From Parachlorella kessleri (lineage: Eukaryota; Chlorophyta; Trebouxiophyceae; Chlorellales; Chlorellaceae), in contig BBXU01000855.1 of assembly GCA_001598975.1 (NCBI GenBank), forward strand, positions 1 to 54,589: a stretch of 54,589 nucleotides of DNA, in the 5' to 3' direction. Below, piece by piece: positions 1 through 13,400 of this stretch (positions within the stretch are counted from its first letter, which is position 1; each line of letters begins with the position of its first letter). The translations under genes were made by a program, and so were the position numbers. The notes under the pieces were generated by a model. The model saw only the letters and a list, made by a program, of their open reading frames with translations, ran no database searches and was not told the DNA's origin.

Positions 1-3000
1 TTTTATAGGGGGTACACAGCTTGAAAAAAGATGTACCCTTACGACCACATCCTGATATACACAGCCCTAACTGCCAGTGCCGTAAAACGCCATTATTTGA
101 CCTCCTCCTGCAGCTGTTCCTGCCCGCAGTCGTGGCAGTCACTGCCAGCATGGCTGAGCTGATGGGCGTCTCTCTGATCCTCCGGGGCAGGCACCGCATC
201 GCGCGAAGCATGCTGGGCCGGCTGTACGGCTTCTCTTATGACGTGTTTAGCTCCATCCAGGGCGTCATAGCCATGGCCCTCCAGCGCACCTTCACAGGTG
301 GGCGGGCCAGCCCTTGGTGACCCCAGCTGAGTGCTAAACATCGCCTTTTGTCCCCATGCCACGCTGTAGTATGTGCTTGGCTAGGCCTAATCCCCCTGTC
401 CTGCCCTGGGTGCCTTGCTGTTGTACTAGCTTGCCTTCCCTGTGACTCGTCTGCCTCTTCTGGAGGGAGAAAATGTGGCCCACTTTCCTTTCTTAGCACA
501 GTGCTGCATAAGTGTTTGCATGTGTGTGTCGATGCCTGCAGACACCTACAGCAACCTGGCCAGGTCTTACTTCCAGGCAGCCATGATGCTGTCGCTCTGG
601 ATGGCCAACCACCAGCTGTTCTTGGAGGCGGTCTTCACAGTGGGGGTGACAGGTGTGGTGGTCTACTCCGCCACACCGCTGCTGTTTGGACTGCGGAGAG
701 CCAAGCCATGCATGTGTGCCTCCTGCTTGGAAGGCTACTATCCCAGGATATACCTGTCGAGCCCGGTAAATACTCCGGACTAGATTAAACCTTGATGCCA
801 TTACCCGGGCACCTTCTCCTGTTAAGTGGATGCCGCGGGACCACCATATCGAGCTGAATTGAATAAAACAACCAAAACTGTCTATGCCGTCAACACTTGC
901 TGCCTTCAAGTGTTTCTGCAGTGACCCTGCTGTACCTGGGAGGTACAAGCCTGCTAGATGCCACCATCGACATCGGTACTGTGTATGCCATGCTGCGCTA
1001 CGTGGCGGTCGTGGAGCAAGGCTACGTTGCGCTGAGTGAGGCTGTTGCTCGCTACTTTGCGTCCTACGGTAGGTCTGGCTTGATTTCAGTCAGTATTGGC
1101 TTTTAGTGTGTTGGGGGTGAGCAGGGGAATGTGGCACTAAGTTAAGCACCTGATAGGTCGTGCGCTGCATTATATTATGCGCATTCTGGGAGACACTCTC
1201 TGCTGTCTTGAGACTTGCCTTCACTGTGGTGTGTCCCACTTACAGCTGGTGTAAGGTGCCGACTCCCCACCTCCTGGGAAAGTGCGTTCACTTGCATGTG
1301 TCCCCTGAACCCTGGAAATGTCCTTTACCGCCCTGCAGGCAGCCTGGAGCATGTTATAGATTTGCATCACCGCGGCCAACTCACCAGGCTGGGCAAGCCA
1401 GCTGTCTTGGAGGTACGCCTGACTGCCTCACCTCATGGCCTGGGTTCCACAGTCCCCGCTTCAGGTAGTTGTCAGTCACAAATGTACTAAGGGGTATTCA
1501 TGACCATACGCCACCCCTGGTGACTCCAAATGCTAAGCTTCCTTAATAGCATTGCTTGCTTAATACGTGTAACGGCAGAAACTTCGTGTGCACGTGAACG
1601 GCAAGGTACCAAGGGCCCTGTGCAGGCCTTGGAGCGGGAGGACGCTCAGGAGGCGCAGCAGGCACAGCAGGTGCTTGAGCGCCAGAACAGCTGGGATGCT
1701 GCTGCTAACGAGGCGGCCGGGTGGTCCAATTGGAGCTACAGGCTGACGGCAGAGAGCTGGAGGGGTGGCATACGCCTCAAGGACGTCATTTATGGCTATA
1801 AGTGAGTGCAGGCCTGCCTGCCCTGCCAGCAAATTGCGTTCAGCATACCCCAGCTCGTGATGTGCTCAATGGTGGTCATGTGCTTGCCAAGGTTGGAAGG
1901 TGCTGGCTGCGGGTGCTGCCAGCTATTCATCGTAAGCAATGAAAGGCAAGCTGCCACAGCGATACCGGGTGCTTCCGTGGCTGCCAGGGGCAAGCCAGGG
2001 AATGTGCTCTTCAATGCGAATCTGGAAGTTCACCCGGGGGAGGCGGCGCTGATCATGGGGCGCACAGGCAAGCACTCTGTCATTCAACGTTTTCCAAAAG
2101 GACAGAATGTTTGCTCAATACCAGCCTGCGTAGCTGCCTGCCACCATCTCTAGGCTGGTCATATGACTGGTGTGACCTGCGGTGGTCTCATACTTGCCCA
2201 GCACTCACGGCTGGGGGTCACTGCACACTTGGGCAACATTTTCCTCGTGCTGTAAACGCAAAGCTAGTGGCACTCTGCTGCTCCCTTGCAGGCTCTGGTC
2301 TGTCGACCCTGGCACACCTCCTACACCTCGACATCTCAGCAGGTACATGCACAAGCTGGCACCCCTACTCTCAGCAGCAGCCCTGCACATACCTCCTCAA
2401 TTTGCAATGAATTCCAAGAAGACGGCCACCCTCTGGCTGGCTTGGTAGCTGCCAGGTTAACATGTAGTTGCTGAGGGGAGCACTTTAGCAGTGGGCTGCT
2501 CCTTTGCAGGCGGCGGCAGTGTGCAGTTCCAGACAGGCTCGGGTGCCTGGCTGGCCTTCCACCCCACCTCTAGTGACCGCTATGACATGCAGGTGAGTAA
2601 CTCCCACGCACTGAAAGGTACAGATAAGGCTTCTGCAAATGCACATGGTTTGCCTGGCCGGCAGCGCATGCTGGAGCAGCGGACATGCATGTTCTGCTGA
2701 AGAGCTAGAGTTGTGTCACAAAGCACGGGTCCGTGGCTGTAGCCAACCTATGGAGCCCATGTGTTGCAGCAGGTGGCATGCGTAAGCATGGAGGGATAGT
2801 CCTCTTCATGACCAACGTCAAGTGTTTTGTTGCGCTGCAGGCATGCATGGGTTTTGCATCACCCCGCGCCTGCATAGAGGCCCTATTCTTCGCAACAGTG
2901 CAGGTCAGGCTGGCTGCTAGGCTTCCACGTCGAACATCCTCACTGCGTGCTTTCAACCCATCCTGCGGCTCCGGTCAACGATGCTCATTGACCGTCGCAG

Positions 3001-3911
3001 CACACCTCTCAACCCCTGTTCCCCACACTCAACAGCAACCCCGCACCGCCCTGCTGTCAGTTGCATCCCTCACACCCGCAACCCAGGCTGTTAAGTTCAT
3101 TAATGTACCTTCCCTGGGGCCCTAAGCAGGAGAACATGATCTGTGCCTGCCTGCGTGGACACCTGCCAAGCATCGCAGCCTGCCAGGAGGCCGCGGCGGT
3201 TTCCGGATTCGACGTGGACGTGGCGCAGCTCCCCGACGGCTACCAGACGCTTGTAAGTGCAGGCTATGGAGCTAGTGGCTGTGCCAAGGGCAGTGAGTGG
3301 CCTGGTAGTGGCCTGGCCGGGTGCCTGTGCAAGCCCGCTACAACTGCTCGTCCACAGTGTGACCGGCTGGGGAGTTACTAGCGGCTCAGCCAGGTTGCAA
3401 GTGGCGGGCACCTGGGGCCCCCAAGAGAAGCAGTAGTGGTTGGTCGCGTGCAGGTTGGGGATGCCAGCCGGGTAGCACTGGCGCCCACGGCCCGCCTGCG
3501 GCTAGGCCTGGCGCGCCTGCTGCTGCTGGAGGCCCCCAAGCTGGTCATCATTGATGACGCTGACCGGTTTGTCACAGCATCACCAGGCTTTGCAGGTAGG
3601 ATTTGCGGGAGTACAGGTTTAGGCAAATGCATAGTTTGCCTGTGTGCAGGGGTGACGCAGGGACAGGTGCGAGGACCCATGACCGCCATATGCGACATGT
3701 CATGCTTACCAGTGGCACAGGCCCTGCCGTCCAACTGCCACCGACTGGCCTCCATCTGCGCCCTACAGGGGCCCTGGCGCTGCTACGAAGCAGAGGGGCG
3801 GCGGTGGTGATGACTACCAACTCTGTCAGTGCCCACGCTGTGCGCGCCGCGCTGCCCGAGGATGTCAGGGTGCTGCAATTGGATGGCGGGCGGCTGCGGC
3901 CAGCCGCCTAG
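1..3911 (+). CDS. ABC exporter (ABCB-like), 3' part, degenerate nucleotide-binding domain
   Basis: Multi-exon gene cut by the left window edge; stop TAG at 3909-3911. Exons I can place: up to 297 (membrane helices), 542 to about 765, 922-1068, 1339-1412, about 1626-1801, 1988-2067, 2292-2359, about 2512-2593, 3129-3252, 3454-3595 and about 3769-3911. The early exons encode hydrophobic transmembrane-domain segments; the rest encode one ATP-binding domain, including the LPDGYQT segment typical of ABCB/ABCC proteins. Every catalytic motif is altered. The Walker A reads GRTGSGLST, with Leu for the essential Lys. The LSGGQ signature is replaced by a LAPTAR stretch. Walker B reads LVIIDDAD, with Asp in place of the catalytic Glu. 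The H-loop His is Asn (MTTNS) and the Q-loop Gln is also gone. The exons keep phase across introns, so this looks like an expressed non-hydrolysing domain rather than decay. The 2068 intron starts with GC. The substrate is unknown. Confidence 0.8.
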
Positions 3912-4442
3912 CTGCTTGTCAGACCGTCAAGGGTGTAGTGTGCCTTGACTACAGCGAGCCCCGTTCGGTGGACTTGGGAGGAGCAAGGTTGAGGTTGTGC
4001 CCAGGGCTGTTACCCACAGGGGCAAACCGAGGTATGGACGAGAGCATATTGGGCAAGATTGAAGGTCAAGAGGGCAGGACTGCAGTGCACCCACCTCAGT
4101 TGCCAACATGATCCAGAGCCCTGGCAAGGATGAAGCTGACGTAGGCAAGCTGGTGCTTCCGGAAGTGATGCAAGTGCCTGTCTGCATGGATACAGTCAGA
4201 GGATAATCCATGATGGGGTACGGTCACTCCTTTTCATTCGCATTTTAAAACGCGGCCCCCCCCATGCTGCGGCTGGGGTATCACGGCAGTTGAACACCCA
4301 GTCTCAGCTCCTGAAGTCGGCGTCTCTGATATAACGTTAGCTTAGGCTGAGTCACATTAGTAGGCGGAGCAAGTCGGTCACCGCCGGTTGGGGCGTCACC
4401 TCCTCCACTTTTCAACCACACAATGCTCCAGCACCCGGCGTG
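3912..4442. other. Intergenic region between ABC gene and TSP1/EGF receptor gene
   Basis: About 530 bases with no supported gene. It should hold the 3' UTR of the ABC gene and the promoter and 5' UTR of the receptor gene. There is a C-rich run near 4257-4263. No clear TATA box or other site could be assigned. Confidence 0.5.
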
Positions 4443-7400
4443 ATGAGGACCCCACTTCTTTTCGTCTTGCAGTTGGTTTATCTTTTAAACTTCTACAGGG
4501 GCTCAGCTTACGCCCATAACACAAGCGTGCCTGATGAGTGTAGCTTTGTGGAGAACAGCCCACGGTACTACTCCCTAACGGCCACGATCCAGGTCACTGG
4601 CGCCCGAAGCGACATCTTGCTGTCAGACTCCCTGCTGCGAGTCCTGGCAGCAGACAACAGCTTGGCAGAATGCCAGATAGAGCTAACCGAGGGCACCAAG
4701 TGCAGTGTCAGCCTCGCTGAGATGCCCTGCCAGGACCCGTTTTACCTTTGCGGGGGCAAGGTTGCGGTCTCTGCGGCAGTGTATGAAGCGGCCATCAGTG
4801 GCATCTGCCGGCAGAACCAGGCACTGGCGGATAGCCCCGTCTGCCGCAGCCTGGCGCAGTACCCTTCTATAGCCCAGCTGGCAGCAGCAGACAAGTGTGA
4901 GGAGGTGTGCGTTGCTGCGCCGGCCAACACCACCTCTGGCACCGGCAATGACAGCAAGGGCAGTGCCTTGCCGGCGCCGGCGCCAGCCCCCAGCCTCGCT
5001 GACTCATGTTTCACCTATACGCTCACGGTCAGAACAGCGACTGAGGAGGAGGCCCTTGACCTCGCAGATGGGCTGCGAACAACAGAAGCTCTGGCAAACC
5101 TCACCGAAGCTGCTGCCGGTTTTGCTGATCCTCACAGCTCGGCCACCCCCAAGGTTTATGTGGCCAACCCAGGTTGGTAACTGTGCAATGTGTCAGGAGC
5201 TGTGTTCATAACTACAGAAGTATATCTGCCCCAGCTGCCATGCATCAATAGCATATGCCTGCATACATACACTGTTGCACTGGCCCATACCTCCTTTCCC
5301 TTCCATTTGCCTGCGCATGCCTTCCTCCAGGAAGGATTTGGAAGAGTGGGCATCTGGCCCCAACTTGGTTTGCTGAATTTTTAGGTTGCCTGAGCCTCTC
5401 TGTCTGCAGCTGTGACCAAGGTTGTGGGCTTTGGATCTTTTCCACCGCCACCCCCGCCGCCCCCCTCGCCCCCTCCACCCCTCATGCCCCTCAAGCCCAG
5501 GGCTCCGCCCTCGCCGCCTGTCAGCCAGGAAATGCCGCCGCAGCCCGCTGAGAATGGCACCCTGGTCTACGATAGCTGGAGTGATTGCAGTGCGCCGTGT
5601 GGCGAGGGCGTGCAGGTCCGCTCAGTCAGCTGTGTGGGGACTGGCGGAGCTGTGCTACCACTGGAGGCCTGCCCTGGGGCGGCAGCAGTCAATACATCGC
5701 GGCCATGCAAGTGAGTGCATGCCAGCGTCTTAACCGTGCGTCATTGAGCAGTTGCACTGCTCGAGATGCAGGAATGGCCTGTGCAGACACTGTGCACGAA
5801 CGAGCTTTCTCTGCCAAGGCAGTTGTGGGTATGCAGCCCATCCATATATGTGTCTGGGTTGGGTGCCAATGGGACATTGTTGCTCTCTGCAGGCAAGCAG
5901 ACTGCACGGCTTACTGGCAGTACAGCGCTTGGGGCACATGCAATGCCACCTGTGGCGGCGGGTATGCATTCCGCAGTGCCGTGTGTAAAGCAACACCTGG
6001 CAGCAAGTGTGGCAGCCAACCCTATCCCACTGTCACACGCTGCAACACCACGCCTTGTCAAGTTTATGTGTGGAGCGTAGGTTCTTGGGGCGAGTGTTCC
6101 AAGCCCTGTGGCGGTAAGATTGCCTTGAGGGGATTTTGTGGAACCATTGCTGCTTGCTTGCGCCAGCCAGATTGCTTGCATGAGTTCAAAATGCTAGGCT
6201 GCTGCGTTGCATGGGTTTCTTTGCAATGCACACCTGAGAGTAGTATAGAAGTCGTTTGGTTATGCTGAGGACTATTGCACGGCATCCCTAGCAGCTTGAC
6301 GGCCTGCCCGTAGGTGGCGAGCGCACCAGGACAGTGCAGTGCCTGGATTCAGCTGGCCAGTCAGTAAATACCTCACTCTGCTCAGGAGCTACACCAGCTA
6401 TCACTGCCAGGTGCAACCTCGGCGCTTGTGACTTCTGCGCCGGCAATGGGTGCACAGGCCACGGCACCTGTGGGGATGGCAAGTGTTCCTGTGCTGACGG
6501 CTACAGCGGTGCATATTGCGAGGTAGGTGTAAGCTTCTCAAAACTCTGGCTTCTGCAGACATTCTAAAGGTACACTCCCTGGCATGTAAGGTTGCGTGCC
6601 CCCTCTTGCTCTGATATTACCATTGTCCTTGCAGAGGTTATAGTCACAACTGTGGTGCTGGCTTCCTCTGCAGGTGCCCGCCAGCTGTGACAGCAAGGTA
6701 GTCGATGCGGACCTAAGCTGTTGCCCCACCGGTCTCCTTAACAGCACTGGGAGCTGCTGTCCCAAGGATTCCGTGCTGGACCATTCTGGCACCTGCTGCA
6801 TCAACAGCAAGCTGGATGCCTGCGGCGTATGTGGGGGCTTTGGGGTGGCAGTGGACATCACAGGGCAATGCTGCTCCACTCTCCTGGATGCCCAGGGGCT
6901 GTGCTGCGAGGTGAGCAGTCCATGTGTCTATGTTGCATATGCGTACTTTTTTGTGTTCGCAAGCATGACATTCAGGGCATGCGTGCATAGAGAGCACACT
7001 ATCAACCACTCGGTATTGCTTTGCTGCTCTTTTTGGCACATCAACCTGCGAGGAAGGCAGTCGAAGTGCTTAAAATGGGTTAATAACAATACAACTTCTG
7101 CAGAGTGGTCATCTGGACGAATGTGGCGTGTGTGATGGCCTCTCAAACACGTGTGCCATCACTGCACAGCTGAGCCTGGCGGCAGACCCTGACCTCATTT
7201 TCGGGGATGCCGTCCTGGTGAGGCAGCAAGGCCTGGTACTGGCATACTTGTTTCCTGCTGAGGAGACAGTGTGGTCACACGTTGCGAGACATGTTTTTGG
7301 ATTGTGTGTTGGCACTTTTCAAGCAACTGCTTCTTGGTAACTGCAGTACTGTACCTGTCTACAATCTGCGCCATGGGCTTGGAGTAACCATTTTCATCCC

Positions 7401-10400
7401 TTTTGCAGGAGACAGTATTTGACGATTTCTTTGCAAACTTAACAGATGTCCTCCAGCTGCCAGCCAGCAGCTTATCCATTGATAGCCTCCAGCTGGGAGG
7501 TTCAAGCAAGCGTAGAAGGGCCTTACAGGGAGCTACCAGCCCTGCTCCAGCTCCCAGCAGCCCTGCAGGCAAGATTTATGAGGGGCATTATCTTCGCCTC
7601 ATACCAAGGTTAACCTTGCTTTATGACCTACGCTACCAGACCCACTGCCATTATTTGTTAGTGCCTCTAAACCTGTTTCTCAGCATTACCGTTATGGATG
7701 CCTTGCAGACATGCCAGCTGCCATCACTGCTGTCATCACTTTGCTCCCCAACGGCACCGGCACTGCTTCTGATGCGCCCTTCACGGTGGCCTGGATGGAA
7801 GCTGCCTTGGCTGAGGCAGTACAGCAGCCAGGCGGCCCTGTCAGCAGTGGCCCTATAGCCCTAACTTCGTCGCCTGACATGCAGAGGTAGGCTGCCATTT
7901 CCAAGCTCTGCTTTGGGATAAGCTCGTCTATTTGGCGCTGCATGAAACATGAGAAGAAGGCCACTTCGCTCTGTCTGCATGGCCCTGTGTTTAGCTGCAG
8001 GCATCATGTTATCTGCAGGCTGGGAGTCTGTGGCAACGGCATTTGTGAAGTAGGGGAAAGTACCACTGCTGGAAGCATCAACGGCACTTGCCCAGAGGAC
8101 TGCCCCATACTCACGCAGCCATGCAGCCCTGGCTGTGTGCATGGCACTTGCCTGGCACACAGTGGCGAATGCCAATGTTTCTCTGGGTGAGTGGTATGTT
8201 GGCGCTTGCCCATCCTCTGTTCCTCTGTAGTGGTCTTTTAGGCGCCACTAAGCAGCAGCAGAAAACCTAGTATTGTATGCAAGTGAGGGGGCATTACCTT
8301 GGACCACTTTTTTCAGCCCGTTGCTGCAGGTACGGTGGTTCCGACTGCAGCGCCTGTGCTGCTGGCTTCCTGCTGTCAGGGGACAGCTGTGTTGTGAATG
8401 TTATCGAGCAAGGCCTTGTGGCTGCCAACCTGCTAGCTCCTTCACCTTCCCCATCACCCTCGCTGGGACCCTCCCCGGCACCCTCCCCAGCACCTGTTGA
8501 TGGGGCGGCCGGCACAGAGAGCACTTCGGAATCACCAGCGCCCATTAACTCCCCAGATGTTCATGGTGCGCTGCTCAGGGTGGCATGTGTCGGTTGTGCC
8601 GCTCCTTTACCGTGCATCTAGCCTCATGCGCGTTACCTAGAAAAGACTCGTTGGTTCTGGGGAGCGAGCAGAGATATCAGATCTTTGCTCAACACAGTTC
8701 AACTCGCATGCTTCCTGCGGCTCTGCAGAGAACAGTATTGACCAGCCACAAGACTCGGGAAATAGCAGCAACCTGGGGTCCATCCTTGGCGGCGTTTTGG
8801 GTGGCCTGGCAGCAGCGGCCATCGGTATCGCTTTGTTTATCTTTATCCGGCGGCGCAGGCATCAGAGGGACTTCTATGGCAGTGGGCCAATGTCAGGCAG
8901 CTCTTATGCCGGTAAGCCTTCTTTGTTGTGGGCTGCAGAGCACTGGCATGACTGGTGGTCTTATGCAAGGGCTGACACACAGAGACCCTTGCACGCCGAG
9001 TGCTATTACAGGAGGGCTTGTCTATGCTGAATGGCATGCTTTGCTGCAGGCCAAGGTGATGTTGAGTCTGTTTACCAGACTGCTGAGGATGAGCTTGGCT
9101 TACGGCAGAAGTACTCCCGCACCAACAGCCTGGCCAGTGGCAGCGTGCTGAGTGCGGGTAGGTCATGTGTGCTTCACATCCCAGCTGCCCCTGTGAGTCA
9201 GCTGGAGAGGTGCGCATGTTGCTTTATGAAAAGAGTTGGTGCGCAGGGTGAATAGAATTCACTAATGACTGCTTCACTTCCCTGCTTTGCTCAGGCTCTC
9301 ACGGAGTCTTGAAAGATGGCTATAACAACCTTAACCGCAATGTGACTTCCAGCCAAGAGTTCCGCAAGTACATGTCAGGTGGGTACCCTGGAGCGCTTCA
9401 CAGTCATCTCCCCCTGGCTACACGATCCACCATTGCAGGCTTTGCTTGGCAACCTGAGGCCCACATATGCCAGTCACTAACAGACCCCAGAGTAGGTTGA
9501 GGCACCTTGTGTACAATGGCACGCAGGCTGGGCCTTCCAGGCGAGCGATGGAGCAGAGGCCGGTGGCCAGGGTAGCCAGGCACACAGTGGGGCCTCCTCG
9601 TCTTCAGGCCCTCTGGGCTCTGCCTACACAGACTCCCACCTGCGCAGCAGCCTTGGACTGGATCAGCTGCGCCAGTCAGTCAGCTCACTTCCGCAGGTGA
9701 GGTGGCGGCTTGCAAGCATCCCGGCTGCTCCTTTGACAACATACTGGGCGCAGAGGCAAGGCCATTATTACAAGAAGAAGGAGGAGAAACCAGCAGCAGG
9801 TCTCCTGAGACTCTGCGTCGCGTATTACATGCCTAAACCATGCTTACTGAGGGACCAGCAATACCCAACACTATGATGCTTTGCAACACATGGTCACGCT
9901 GCATATGATGACGGATAACAAATAGCCGCTGCTGCAGAGTGCGAGGGGCATTGCAGACAGCCGAGCCCTGCACCAATCTCTGACTGCCTCCACCACCTCT
10001 CTGCCACCTCGGCCTCCACGGCACCCTCACAGCCTGCGGCAGTCCCAGTCTTCCCTCAACGGCCTGTCCAGGCTGGAAGAGGAGGGCGTCGAGGCGCTGG
10101 CAGGGATTGGGGACGAACTGGCGGGGGACATGCGCTGCTCTGTCAGCAGCCTGCCCCTCGTTGCTGCTAAGGCAGGGGGTAAGCAGGCGGACGAGTGTGT
10201 ACACCTCTGAGAGTAGTGCCATGCTGCCAAACTTTTTGCTGAAAATTGGGGACATCTAAATATCACTGTGTGGCTTCGGTTGGCCATAATTTGCACGTAG
10301 TGGCAAATGACATTTACCTTTCTGCTGCAGGCGTCCATGCCAGCAGTGGAGCTGCCACCAACCAGCACCACCCGGCTGCAATGTCAGTGGATGCTGGGCC

Positions 10401-13400
10401 ACTCGACAGTGCACCCATGGGTGGCTCCTTGGACCACTTTGGACAGTGAGTTCTGCATATCTCTGTACAGACAGCCTGGCAACCCTGCAACGACTGCTCC
10501 CACATAGACCTGCATCGCATGCAAGAGAGAATCGCTAGTGCAACACAAAGGGTCAATCCGATCATTCCTCTTTCTCCATGCCATGCTGAAAGGCACCTTG
10601 CCTCCCGACATGTGACGCCACCCACCTGTGTGATGCAGGGTCATGCTGAGGTCTTACACCATCTCCCCACTGGACCCCAAGGCCAAGCTGTTCTATAACC
10701 CCGCCTACAATACTGCTGACATGCTGACCTCGCGCTCAACCGAGACACGGCCCCGCTCTGCCTACAAGCCCTTGTCAGCACGCGAGCTTCCAACAGCTGG
10801 CAGGCACCATGCAGCTGACCTGCTGCCACTGACAGCCAGGGTTCAGTCTGAGGTAGGTGATAGTTATCTCAGCCTGCATGGTCTTCATCTACATGATGAT
10901 TCTGTACCATAGGTCATGCTGGCCATGAACATCATGCTTAGTTACCTTCCACAAATTGTTGGAATGAATGACAGGCCGAGGCGGCTGCTCCAGATTAACA
11001 ATCACGGCCCTTCTGAAGCCAGTCTTATTGTAAACATTGTGAACATGTTGTGTAGGGTGCCCTGCCCGACATGAGCGGCAGCCTGGATACAAGCATACGC
11101 CATGAAAGGCTGGAGCGCATGAGGGCTGCTGTGCATGCTTTGGAGGCAGACAAGCTTTCGGGCCGGCTGGCGGGCGCTAGGTGAGCCAGCAAGGGTAGCA
11201 ACTTGACACGCCACATATCTTTTGCTTTGCTACATAACCACAACTGGGGACATGCAAGCACAGGAATAACAGGGGGTCGTGTCCATCACTTATCACACAC
11301 AAGGTACTCCTGCGAAGGCGTGCATCAGTAAGTTCAACAATGAGCAAACACTGACGTTGTTCTACATGCAGGCCAGAGTCAGCTCAGCTGGAGAGCCCAG
11401 AGGCCACGAGGGACACAACTGCGCTCCACAGCGAGAGCGCCCCCTCAGATGCCAGCACTGGCAGCGCCTTTGAGAGTGGCATGGGGGAGGGTGCCGCGTC
11501 CCCTGTGACCATGGGGACTATGCTGAATGTGCCAGAACAGCAGGGCGGACGGAAGGTGGGCATAGCGTTCTTGCCTTTGTGCTTGACTGCGCGAGGCACG
11601 CTAGGAAGAACAAAATGCGATATGTCATGGATGGGCTATGGCTTTGTATAAAGCAAGCAAGGTGCCGAACCCCTGCTGAAGCATGGGAGCCACCTGTGCC
11701 TCACATTGCATGCACTGCGACCCTCCCTGGGTGCAGTTTCTCCAAGGGCGACCAGCTGTGCCCCGGCTGCCGCTACATAAGCTCACATCACCTGTCGACC
11801 CTAGGGCATCAGTGAACGGGCCATTCCTGGGACAGCCATTGCCTGTGACAGAGGGGCAGCAGATAGAGGCGCAGTCCCTGGAGCCGGCGGCATCGCTCCA
11901 GCCCGCTCAGCCGGCGTTGCCAGCCAAGCTGCTGGTGCCCAAGCTGCCCCTGCACAAGCTACAGGCAATGCACCAGGTGAGCACGAACGAGCGTGGCCTG
12001 GTTGTGAGTGGCATTAAGATCCTTGATAGTTCCGGTGCTGCTGTGTTTGCCTCTACAGCAAGTGCCTCAGCTCCTGACGTACGTCCTAGCTGCCTGCCCT
12101 GCTGCAGCCCTACTCCCAGCCGGGCTCCTCAAGGAGTGACCTCATCAAGGCCCACCCAGGCAAGGTTGGAGGGCATCTTACACCCTCGACTGTGCCATGT
12201 GCTTCTAGAATTTGCCTCCCAGTGTGCTCAGTGCACGACTGTCCTTCATACGAGCTCTTTGGTGTCCCCTGGGTTCTGTTCCCAGCAAGCTTCCCGAGGC
12301 AACAGCGACAAGAAATGTTGGCATAAACATATGTGGGCACCGCCAATCCCTGCAGGTGGCGACGAGGACCCCATTGACAGTCTGGACTCTGTCCTGGGGA
12401 CGGCCAGGCCCACACTGTCAGATCAGGCCCGCCCGTCAATAGCCGACAGCTTCAAGAAGATGGTCACCCCACTGCTCTCGGCACGCAGGTCTGGATTACC
12501 TCACCATGCACGTTGGGCCCATAAAATCAACTGCAAGCAAACCAGTACGGTGTGACCATAGCCCACCCCCTTGGACAAGTATTCGCTAGCCATCCGCGTG
12601 TCTGAGAGACTAGGCATGCCTTTAGCCCTGGCATGGCTGCATGCTGACTTTCACTGTCCTGGGCGCAGGCGGGAAGTTGATTGGGTGAGCCAGCTGTCAG
12701 CGCGTGGCATTGGCACCCCACGGGAGGACTGTGGCATGCTGCGCACACGCCCAGAAGAATGTGAGAGGCTGTCACCTGACCGGCAGGAGGAGCAGGCGGG
12801 ACAGCCTCAGCAGCAGCAGGCGCAGGCAGCGGGTGGGGCAGGTGGGTGGCTTGTCGGGGCTGCAAAGCAATTATTGTGTCCAGCCCCTTATACATCACCT
12901 GGGCTTGTCACCTTTGCTGGCTTACTATAGCGCAGCAGCTTCCCTAGTGGTCAGCGCGCTGCTTGCCCTCTTCTATTTGGCCAAGGTGGGTGTGGCCCGT
13001 GTACCACCTATAGACTTTGTTCCCTGCCCAGCAGGCACCCAGCCACAACCCCAGAGACGCTACCTGGGCGACAGCACACCCCGGGGTCAGCTGCTGCGTG
13101 TGCTTGCAGCGGAGGCAGCAGCCGCCCACAAAGAACGCAGCCTGCGGCAGAGCATGGGAGCCCCATCGGCAGCCGGCTTTACTGACGTGATGGCCATAGT
13201 GGACGGCTGCTTGAACTCAGCAGGGAACAGCGTAGCACCCTCTCCCTCAAGGATCCCTAAGGCTGCACCAGCAGCAGGACAGCCCGCTGGCCGACTGGCT
13301 CGCAGCCCCTCCCGCATACCCTCCCCCTCGAAGATTCCCTCGCCCCAGAAGTCCTCCCGCTTTGCCAGCCGCCTGTCCCTGCGACACAGCAGGCCCTCAG

